From the NCBI RefSeq assembly GCF_001625305.1, contig NW_017802469.1:505077-569076 (forward strand): DNA of 64,000 nucleotides. Direction: 5' to 3'. Positions 55,376 to 64,000 of this stretch are shown here, in pieces. The stretch's first letter is position 1, and each line of letters starts with the position of its first letter. A program made the translations under genes and the position numbers. Source of the DNA: Branchiostoma belcheri (lineage: Eukaryota; Chordata; Leptocardii; Amphioxiformes; Branchiostomatidae). The notes below the pieces were generated by a model. The model made no database searches. It was not told where the DNA came from and saw only the letters and a program-made list of their open reading frames with translations.

Positions 55376-55600
55376 TCCCGTGTAAAGTAGAGCACGTCGC
55401 CGGTGCCCTGTCCTCTGTCCTGACTAATTACATATCTGGACAGACGCACCGACAATGACACGGCAATATGACCTAATTTGAGAAGTATAATTGGCAATGG
55501 CACTGTACTATATTACTTTTGACCCTCTATTCTATAGGGAAAAGAGGGCGGAAAACTTGTTCATTGTACCCGTACCGCCCATGATGAAAAAATTCTCTTT

Positions 55601-55735
55601 ACCTTCGCAAAGAAGGTTATGTTTTGGTGCTGTACTGTGCATTTGTGTATGAAAAGGATAACTCTAGCGGTTGTTAAAAGGTCCCCTAGTGTCTTTACAT
55701 AGTACTGCAGCATATGTTCTAGTTCTGTATCTCGT
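55601..55735. repeat. Hairpin-headed repeat related to family G
   Basis: It begins with the hairpin ACCTTCGCAAAGAAGGTTATG, then TTTTGGTGCTGTACTGTGC and GAAAAGGATAACTCTAGCGG. Resemblance to 10234 and 49689 is in layout more than sequence. Confidence 0.4.
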
Positions 55736-56314
55736 TTAAGTTTAATTCAGTCACAATTTTGCTACAAAAACATCGAATTACACACATCGAAAGTTACAAG
55801 GACTACGTCGCTCTTGTGTAGTTGATTTTGGTTTTGCGTATTAAAAAGCGTGTTGTCAATAATGAAAATATAACAATAACAACGATGATGACGATGGGGT
55901 TTTACGTCCCCAACCGAAATGGCGAATGCAACCCACCATAATCGTGGTTTAGCGGGCTTAGAACCTTGCCCCCCCTTTTTATAACAGTCTGGGAAACTGA
56001 CCATTGAAAAGGATCTACGTCAGCCTTTTCCGTCACAAGACTTTTATACGACACATTTACAACTGTCGTAAGAATGTCGTCAGCTTGTTGTAAACCTGTC
56101 GTGTGACCGGAACGTTCTACCGGGTCACCACCCGACCGTGTCGTGTCTGGTGGTCGTGTCCAGTTGTCCTTCCTTACACTTCATCAAAAACATACAATTT
56201 TTCCTTTCATGGCTCTCACTTATCACATATGTCATAAAAACGATCACGACCTTTGTCTAATCATCAATTCACGTCATGAGGTCAATGACCCCGAACACCG
56301 TGTCGTGCTAGTTA

Positions 56315-56520
56315 GGCCACAGCAAGTAAATTTTATGGATGACATCAGCGCGCGCATTAATTTTCGCCTGATTTTGGAGAGAAAAAAGCAAGAAATTTTG
56401 TTTCCCTCTGACAGTGGTCAACATGTCGACAATGGGCAAAGATGCCCGTTGCCATGCCGGAACGTGGATAGCAAATAACTATGAAGAGAGGAGACAAGAC
56501 AAGGTTCTGATTTAATGTTT
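56315..56520. repeat. MITE family B, right end lost
   Basis: TTA, then GGCCACAGCAAGTAAATTTT and ATGGATGACATCAGCGCGCG, followed by the family interior (TGACAGTGGTCAACATG). The element stops where repeat family F begins. Confidence 0.75.
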
Positions 56521-56522
56521 CG

Positions 56523-56778
56523 TCTTTTACGAAGGAAGACATATTGTTTTTGCTCAGTTTCTTCTTTTCCAAACACAAAAGGTCAATGACCTGAACCAGA
56601 CAGTCTATCACCATGGTAACTGGTGTTGGGTTACACCATGTTGCAATTTTATAGCAGGAGGGATTTAGACTTTTGTCACCACATATATGAATGTGTGAAT
56701 GTAAGAATTAACAGAGCAGACCATATGCGAAGGTGAACATTATGCATTCGCTTTGCAAATGTTACCTTTCTAGTTAAG
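56523..56778. repeat. Interspersed repeat family F, copy 4, abutting MITE B
   Basis: It contains ACGAAGGAAGACATATTG, TCACCATGGTAACTGGTG, TTGGGTTACACCATG and GCGAAGGTGAACATTATGC. The B element does not resume after it, so this is either a replacement or a deletion. Confidence 0.75.
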
Positions 56779-57329
56779 AAATGTCGTTAGAATACTGTAA
56801 ATTTTGACATTTTCGCGAACTCAAAAATGAATCTACAGTCCAGTACGTCCATTTGTAGATGTCAGTTGACACGGTCAGTTAGCTCGGATATTGGGAAATT
56901 TTGTATAATTTTACATAACATTATCATCTGTCATAACTGCCTGTCATATCTCATATAAGCGCAACAGATCAGTCGTCGGGAATTTTGCAAAAACCAATGA
57001 TTTTAATTTCTAACAGTTGAAACTTTGAGATAGAAAATATGTGGAGTGTATTCATACATACATTTAGACAACCAATCCGAATGATACGTACATGAGTATA
57101 ATAGGAAATTGGACACAAAATACCCATTTGAAAATAAAGATTTAAAAATCCCTTTCTTTTGGTATGTAGGGCGGTGCCCATCACTGTCTCTATAGCCCTT
57201 GGGCCACACATTTCAGTGCAAGCACTATATATATAGCAGGGGGCTAGTTCATTGGTGGAGTTATGTATTCAACGTTTAAACTAATGATTCTCATGGCATA
57301 AGTGTTATATGCTAATATCTGAGAAAGTA

Positions 57330-57430
57330 TAGCCTGGGTGCCATCCTCCGTAGTTACCACCGTCTCCCTACGGTTGTAGCCAGTGACAGTAGGGAGCCTG
57401 CGATGACTACGGAGGCTGGCACCCAGGCTA
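57330..57430. repeat. Foldback element family M, 101 bases
   Basis: TAGCCTGGGTGCCATCCTCC and its inverse (GGCTGGCACCCAGGCTA) enclose CCGTAGT / ACTACGG and CTCCCTAC / GTAGGGAG pairs, making a nearly complete hairpin. Confidence 0.85.
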
Positions 57431-57469
57431 GAGAAAACAGTATCTACCATTTTTTAAAGTCTTTGCTAT

Positions 57470-57788
57470 GGCCCTACCCTCTACCAGGCTTCGGGAGGTG
57501 GCTGGAAAGAGTAGAAATTGACCAAATAGAGAGATAACATTCCAGGGGAGTTGGTCTGCTAGAGAGTACAGTTTGTTCGGTGCGGCAAACTGTATTAGCC
57601 TGGGTACCATCCGGATTTTGGTTCCGTAAAATCGTGATTTTTTTCGAGCGTGGCGGAGCCAAAATCCGGATGGTACCCAGGCTAAACTGTACTCTCTAGT
57701 TGACCAACTCCCATGGCATGTTATATCTCTCTCTATTTGGCCAATGTCTACTCTTTCCATCCGTCTCCCGAAGCCTGGTTGAGGCTAG
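57470..57788. repeat. Foldback element L with a second foldback nested in its loop
   Basis: The outer arms (CTCTACCAGGCTTCGGGAGG ... CTGTACTCTCTAG-type) pair over about 120 bases. The loop contains the complete hairpin TAGCCTGGGTACCATCCGGA ... CCGGATGGTACCCAGGCTA (57596-57683) of family M. Confidence 0.85.
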
Positions 57789-57789
57789 T

Positions 57790-57870
57790 ATGGCCCGACC
57801 GGGGTTTGAACTCACTAGCTCCGCATGCAAAACTGAATACCCCACTCACTTGTCTATAGTACGGGTTTTC
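57790..57870 (-). repeat. Possible tRNA-like fragment
   Basis: The minus strand contains GAGTTCAAACCCCGG, like a B box, after GGAGCTAGT. No full cloverleaf is visible. Confidence 0.25.
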
Positions 57871-58454
57871 CATACACATGTGCTACGCGGCTTTGGCTAG
57901 AAGATTGCCGCTGACCAATTGCCCCCTACGGGTCGCTTGACTGCCCACTGGACGTGCGTAAAGTGGCTAAAGGATGACCACTGCGGGACCCTTACGGTCA
58001 CTTCGACCATATTTCACGGCGCTTCAACCTCTATATTGGTCATCATATTTTTATGACCGTAGTGACCGGCCCATTGGATATGTAACCAATGTACCGTGTA
58101 TATAGACCTCATGCCATGGCCTAAAACCGGCCTAATGCTACAATATGTATTAACATACATGTCGTTTTACGGAATCATTGCATTGTATTGTACCAGGCTA
58201 TTCCTTGCTAGTCTCCAACAGCCTCCTTTGGCTGCTGTAATGATAATAGAGTTGTCAAAATAGAGACTACAAGTAATTTATTGAGTCTTTGATGTGTTTA
58301 TGCTAAGAAACTTGATACGCATACATTGGGCGATATTATATTGTATAATGTATTATGTTATATCCAAGATTTTGCACAAGAAAGAAAATCAGAGCCCCGC
58401 CATGCCCTTTTGCTGGCCGAAAAATTAGCAAAAACTGGCTAAATAGGAAGACTA

Positions 58455-58858
58455 ACACGACCGTAGCACGACATGACAGGACTCTAGTACGACATGAACA
58501 GGACTTTAGTACGACAAGCCACCGTGCTTCGACATCCACGGACCGTTTAGCGACCTAACACGACCGTGGCACGACATGACAGGACTCTAGTACGACATGA
58601 CACGACCGTAGCACGACATGACGCGACTCTAGTACGACATGTCACGGTGCTTCGACATTCATGGGCCGTTTATCGACCTAACACGACCGTAGTACGACAT
58701 GACAGGACACTAGTACGACATGACAGGACTCTAGTACGACATGACAAGACTCTAGTACGACAAGCCACAGTGCTTCGACATCCACAGACCGTTTAGCGAC
58801 CTGACACGATCGTAGTACGACATGACAGGACTCTAGTACGACACGACACGGTGCTTCG
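58455..58858. repeat. Nested tandem repeat of ACGACATGACAGGACTCTAGT
   Basis: About 22-base units are grouped in blocks of roughly 120 bases separated by CGGTGCTTCGACATCCACGG and ACCGTTTAGCGACCTAACA. Higher-order organisation is visible over three to four blocks. The ORFs on both strands follow from the period. Confidence 0.85.
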
Positions 58859-58924
58859 ACCCCCATATAGCCCGCCATAAATTCACACCACCCAGCATTG
58901 ATGTACGATGGAACACGGCAAAAC

Positions 58925-59045
58925 AAAGTGGACCCAATGAGGTAAATCAAGTTAAGGCCTTCAGCCAATCAGTGACCACTTGGGGACCCATTGGGGTAAA
59001 TCGAGTTAAGGCCTTCAGCCAATCAGTGACCACATGGGGACCTTT
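58925..59045. repeat. 60-base direct duplication
   Basis: GTAAATC(A/G)AGTTAAGGCC then TTCAGCCAATCAGTGACCAC and TTGGGGACC occurs twice, with a partial third trace near 59185. Confidence 0.8.
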
Positions 59046-59229
59046 AAACCCACCTTGTTTGACGTGTCACGGTCTTTCGCGCCCGCTACTGACCACCATA
59101 AATCCATACTGGACATCACGATGGGTCTATGAAAAGGGAATCAAGCGAATGTAATTGTGTGGAGTGGCCTGAGTGGATTTGGTCAAACGATGACCACTTG
59201 GGGACCAGTATACCCAAGCCTAGAGGCTG

Positions 59230-59368
59230 CTAGCCTCTACCCGGCCTCGGGAAGCGGCTGGACAGAGTAGAAATTGGCCAACTAGACAGATAACATGCAA
59301 AATAGACAGATATAGCATTTGTCCAATTTTTACTCTTTCCAGCCGCTTCTGAAGCCTGGAAGAGGCTA
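59230..59368. repeat. Foldback element family L, copy 2
   Basis: TAGCCTCTACCCGGCCTCGG / GAAGCCTGGAAGAGGCTA ends; the GCGGCTGGACAGAGTAGAAA arm is inverted at the right as TTTTTACTCTTTCCAGCCGC. Confidence 0.8.
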
Positions 59369-60100
59369 TTGTTGTGGTAGCTATGGCAACATGTATACAG
59401 GATAAAGCATTGCCATTGGTAGAAACATATTGCTTCAACGTATGTAGAATAGTCTCGGGCGCAGGCATTTTAGAAGTCAGTTTTAGAACCATCTTCTTTT
59501 GTCATATTTTCTTTGTGATTGGGAAGAGACGAGTCTATAATTGGCAAATGTATTGTTCAATAAGATAAGAATTTGTGTACAATTTTCGCAATTAAATAAA
59601 TATCTCTTATGGCAATATACATCCCAGTTATGAAGTAATTTTTCATGCAAAGACAAGACAATAACATGTTGGAAATATGTATATTGTACGTGATTAAAAA
59701 CAAATCTAAACAGAAAACAAACATATTCATCACAATATACGTAGAACCAAAAATGCCATAAAATGACATGTACTTTCTTCTATTACGTACATGTAATATG
59801 AAATATTGTTTCAAAACTGAAAACGCATCAAAACTGAGTTGGTAAACCATTGTCATACAACTCATTAAGTCATCATTATTTTATTAATAAGACTTAATGT
59901 CAACGTGTACAAAAGTGCTTTCTAGTCTGTCCATTGTTTCCGAAGTCGTTGGCATTTTTATTACGTATTTTTTGTCATGAATATATATTATACTATCAAG
60001 TTGACGAATATTAATCTAGATGTGATAATTCATGTCATATTTGTAATCCGATCCCAGTTGTCATTTTTAAATATCTTTGCAGTAAAGTATTTGTGCAAAC
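59369..60100. other. AT-rich DNA, nothing recognised
   Basis: The ORF at 59557-59865 is hydrophobic by composition only. No repeat or gene signal is clear. Confidence 0.35.
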
Positions 60101-60469
60101 AAAGGCATTCAGTGTAGTTTTTAGGGCTTGGAAACCCGATTTTTCAAAGCCAATATTCTAGTCATTTATCTACATACTGAGTTGAAACCACACTGTACCA
60201 TATTGTGTATATTGACCCTCATGGAGCAAAAATGCCCAAAATTCTGACGGAAAATGGTTACTGGAGGGGCCCTGGGCTGATTTTTAGGGTACCACCCAGA
60301 AAATAAAGGACTCATCTTGGGGCTTGTTTCTGCAGTTTTAAACGCCCAAAGTATGAAATGCTGACCCAAATGTGCTAATGTGAAGCAGTATGTGTCAATA
60401 TCCTAAAGATTGCCTTATTCAGAATATTTCCAGTTTTGCTGCCCTGAAATCGCATTGGATGCCTTTAAT
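60101..60469. repeat. TIR element E, uninterrupted copy
   Basis: It starts AAAGGCATTCAGTGTAG and ends CGCATTGGATGCCTTT, about 369 bases. It is the reference for the split copy at 41326 and the amplified copy at 36611. Non-coding. Confidence 0.8.
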
Positions 60470-60798
60470 TAGAAATTTAAAAAGAAATTAATACAAAAGC
60501 AATGATATAAACCGAAACAGAATACATATTAGCACAAATATTATGCCGTTACACACTAAATTGGAATTTTAGCTATTCACCTAGAATTAATGGTGCATAT
60601 TGAATATTTGTATTGCCTATTAGGGTAGAACAAAAACGTTATGCTCTATTAGGCACAAATGTTGGTTTCGTGTTGCCCACTGAAAGCACATATGCAAGAT
60701 AATGAAGGTTCCTTGAAATCTGACTAAATTTGTATCTGTTAATTTTGCCCTCTCTTTGTAAACGTTTTTATACAGTAGCCACAATGCTAGTATGTCGA

Positions 60799-60945
60799 TA
60801 GCCTCTACCAGGCTTCAGAGGCGGCTGGAAATAGTAGAAATTGGCCAGATTGACAGATCATATGCAAGGGAACAGTAGCGGACCAACTCCCCTGGCATGT
60901 TATCTCTCTATTTGGCCAGCCGCTTCTAAAGCCTGGTAGAGCCTA
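60799..60945. repeat. Foldback element family L, copy 3
   Basis: TAGCCTCTACCAGGCTTCAG at the left and CTTCTAAAGCCTGGTAGAGCC at the right, with GTAGAAATTGGCC and CTATTTGGCC in the arms. Confidence 0.8.
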
Positions 60946-61345
60946 GTGTAAAGTAAAAAAAAATTGAAATTATGATACAAAAAGGGAGTCAAAAACGTAA
61001 AACTCTACATATGTAATTTTTAAAAAATATTGAACACATCTTAGTATATTTTTGAGTTCTACTCTTTCCAGCCGCTTCTGACGCCTGGTAGCTGGTAGAG
61101 CCTATTGTAAATTAAAAATTTGTGAAATTATGATGCAACAAGGGAGTCAAAAACGCAAAACCCTACATATGTAATTTCTAAAAAGATTTTAACACATTTT
61201 AGTATATTTTTGAGTTCTAATCTTTCCAGCCGCTTCTGAAGCCTGGTAGAGCCTAGTAAGATGCAACAAGGGAGTCAAAAACGCAAAATCCTACATATAT
61301 AATTTCTAAAGAATTTTAACACATTTTAGTATATTTTTGAGCACA
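60946..61345. repeat. Tandem array carrying half of element L, about 2.7 units
   Basis: Each unit has GGGAGTCAAAAACG(T/C)AAAA, TTTTAGTATATTTTTGAG and TCTTTCCAGCCGCTTCTGA then GCCTGGTAGAGCCTA. It looks as if the right arm of the element at 60799 was amplified with flanking sequence. Confidence 0.75.
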
Positions 61346-61974
61346 CTACACGAATTTTGCCCTTATTCTAACTCTTCGTGTGTCACAATTTAGACCTTGG
61401 CAAATTGTATTGTTTTGTGTTGTTTTTAGACGATCCTAACAACTACCGAAGAGCGTATGATGTCAGCTACCCTATAACGTAATCACTACCATTTAGAGCT
61501 AGTAAACAATGACCAAACGTCACAAATGATTGATCAATCTCATCTCTTAACATTTCCATCCATGCTAACGCAAATTCAATCATCTCCATATCACCAATCA
61601 CTTTAAACTTACCACAATGAAAAGAGATACACATGTAAGATTATCCTAATTGTATGCACAAGTACAATGGTTTGGCGTATTTTATCACAAAAAGCACTGT
61701 CAGTAATATATGCTGGGTGCCAGGAAAATTAACTACTATGCAGGGCACATAAAAAGAGGGGATACGCACATGGTCTAAATCAAATGCTTTCTTATCATCA
61801 TGTTTTTTCATGCGTAAACACTGAATGTGTCCATTATGTTATTGTAATCGAGCCGGCTATATCGTGCCCAGGCCTATTATATAGACAATGGGCCCTGTGA
61901 TATCTATATCAGCAGAAATCTAGAACAGTTCACTGCCTCTATTCAATCCGATTTGTGGAAATGTTTCAATCATG
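61346..61974. other. Unique AT-rich DNA, nothing recognised
   Basis: I see neither coding nor repeat structure. Confidence 0.35.
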
Positions 61975-62865
61975 AAAATTTGACAGGTTATTGTATGTCT
62001 TCTTCAGTTTTTAGTTGTCATTGTCAAAATCTCATTTAGGGAGAGAATTATGTTCAAAGGACCTTGTAATGTTTACGAAAACGGCAAATGTTTTATTATG
62101 AATTTGACAGACTATTGTTAAAAATTATGAATTTGACAGGTTATTGTATGTCTTCTTCAGTTTTTAGTTGTCATTGTCAAAATCTCATTTATGAAGAGAA
62201 TTTATGTTTAAAGAATCTTGTAATGTTTACCAAAACGGTAAATTGATGCTTTTTTTTAATATGAATTTGACAGACAATTTGATAAGACTATTGTATGTCT
62301 TCTTTAGTTTTTAGGTGTCATTGTCAAAATCTCATTTATGAAGAGAATTATGTTCAAAGGACCTTGTAATGTTTACCAAAACGGTAAATGTTTTACTATG
62401 AATTTGACAGACTATTGTTACAAATTATGAATTTGACAGGTTATTGTGTGTCTTGTTCAGTTTTTAGTTGTCATTGTCAAAATCTCATTTATGGAGAGAA
62501 TTATGTTCAAAGGACCTTGTAATGTTTACCAAAACGGTAAATGTTTTATTATGAATTTGACAGACTATTGTTACAAATTATGAATTTGACAGGTTATTGT
62601 ATGTCCTCTTCAGTTTTTAGTTGTCATCGTCAAAATCTCATTTATGGAGAGAATTATGTTCAAAGAACCTTGTAATGTTTACCAAAACGGTAAATTGATG
62701 CTTTCTTTTTATTATGAATTTGATAGACCATTGTTATGAATTATGAGTTAAGAATTTGACAGTGCATTGTATGTCTTCTTCGTTTTTAGTTGTCATTGTC
62801 AAAATCTCATTTATGAAGAGAATTATGTTTAAAGAACCTTGTAATGTTTACCAAAATCGGTGAAT
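61975..62865. repeat. About 152-base tandem array, nearly six units
   Basis: TTTTTAGTTGTCATTGTCAA recurs near 62009, 62160, 62310, 62461, 62613 and 62785. Units also share TGAATTTGACAG and ACCTTGTAATGTTTACCAAA. Confidence 0.85.
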
Positions 62866-63087
62866 GGCTGCTTTCTTTTTATCACACAATGATAACAGCG
62901 ATTTGAGTGGGCTTTAGAAATAATACGTCTTCATTTTACCCAGGTTTACTACCGTGTATTATGACTCGGAACAGATTATTTCTCAACACCGGCGATTTTC
63001 CTTTCACCTAAGCGTAGATGAAGCATCGGTGAGTGAATTTCGTGCGAACTTTTTATGACTTTGTGGTGCCGCGGCTCGTTTTGTTGT

Positions 63088-63717
63088 AGCCTCTACCAGA
63101 CTACGCTGGCTATATATAGGAGAATATTTGCCAGGGGAGTTTGGCCGCCTTGTAGGTTTGACTGGCCACGCAGTTAGAGGGAAAGAAACTACCTCCCAGG
63201 TCCCGCGGCCGGACTCCCCTGGCCAGTTTTTCTCTCTTTTTTTGCCGTATTCTACGATCCGTTTTCCCGTAGAAAGGCCTGGTGGAGGCTAGATGGAGGG
63301 AAAGAAACTACCTCCCCGCGGCCGGACTCCCTTGGCCAATTTTACTCTCTTTTTTTTGCCGTATTCTACGATCCGTATTCCCGTAGAAAGGCCTGGTGGA
63401 GGCTAGGTCGGAGGGAAAGAAACTACCTCCCCGCAGCCGGACTCCCTTGGCCAATTTTACTCTCTTTTTTTGCGGAATTCTACGATCCATATTCCCGTAG
63501 GAAGGCCTGGTGGAGGCTACGTTTTTTGTAGTCTCTACCAGACTAACTATGCTGGCTATATATAGAAGAATATTTGCCGGGTGAGTTTGGCCGCCTTGTA
63601 GGTTTGACTGGCCGCTTCGGAGGGAAAGAAACTACCTCCCCGCGGCCAATTTTACTCTCTTTTTTGGCCGAATTCTACGATCCGTATTCCCGTAGGAAGG
63701 CCTGGTAGTGGAGGCTA
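63088..63717. repeat. TIR element family K, two full copies with half-unit array between
   Basis: A full unit (63088-63291) is followed by two extra right halves of about 113-116 bases starting GGAGGGAAAGAAACTACCTC, then a second full unit from about 63528. The ends TAGCCTCTACCAGAC / GGCCTGGTGGAGGCTA match the single copy at 44558-44757. Confidence 0.85.
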
Positions 63718-64000
63718 CGTTTTTTGAGATTCCGTGCGCGCGCGGTTGGAGCAGCTTGCGCGCCGCTCTCCCCATTTTTCGCGCGGCCTGGTCCATGAAA
63801 AATTGTTTCCCGCGCCGGCGACCCCACGCTCTTCCCTTCCGCTGGACCGAGAATGATGAATGGTAGTCCTGATTCTTCCAGAAGTTCGTGACAGATCGTT
63901 TCCCCACCCATCCGCGTCGAGTTGATACCGTACTTATAGACTATCCCGCCACAATTATTCTTCCCTCCATCGCATGAATTCGGCATTAATTCTGGTCGTT
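63718..64000. other. GC-rich unique end of the window
   Basis: Two overlapping minus-strand ORFs (91 and 103 residues) run to the edge. They have no motif I recognise. One frame contains MPNSCDGGKNNCGG, which may be part of an exon outside the window, but this is not supported. Confidence 0.2.

Noticed and set aside
60166..60369. ORFs inside element E copies (also 36708-36890)
   Set aside because: They recur only because the TIR element recurs and are not conserved as protein between copies.

Overview
The window looks like nuclear DNA from a cephalochordate, probably an amphioxus (Branchiostoma). The reasons are short exons with long AT-rich introns, a tandem cluster of secreted fibrinogen-domain genes, a syntaxin-17 gene of chordate type, and a very dense, diverse load of small inverted-repeat elements, tRNA-derived SINEs and minisatellites. 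The species call is an inference; no marker sequence settles it. Bases 37147-37166 are an assembly gap (N).

Layout. 1-7.5 kb is gene-free DNA with small TIR elements and one compound repeat next to the first gene. 7.6-24.5 kb holds four complete fibrinogen-related genes, all on the minus strand. Each has four coding exons: signal peptide plus Cys-containing start, a second Cys-containing exon, a short acidic Gln-rich linker, and one large exon with the fibrinogen C-terminal domain. A fifth copy survives only as a broken exon 1 and exon 2 near 15 kb. 26.8-33.3 kb holds a complete eight-exon syntaxin-17 gene (minus strand, 335 residues) with a TATA-less promoter and transposon-filled introns. 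From 33.4 kb to the end I recognise no protein-coding gene. That half is a patchwork of tandem arrays, foldback elements, LINE 3' ends, a probable Penelope fragment and a few unique stretches that could be regulatory, including five CCAAT boxes followed by a TATA box at 47.6-48.1 kb.

How the genes work together. The four fibrinogen-domain proteins are predicted secreted lectin-like molecules, the kind of family that expands in invertebrate innate immunity. Their coding exons sit behind conserved TATA boxes of two promoter types, and all introns are phase 1, so exons can be skipped or exchanged without frame loss. All four lack the second disulfide usual in this domain. Syntaxin-17 is an unrelated housekeeping SNARE for autophagosome-lysosome fusion and happens to lie upstream on the same strand.

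A recurring theme is TIR elements in which one arm or tail has been amplified into a tandem array (36.8-37.6, 50.9-51.7 and 63.1-63.7 kb).
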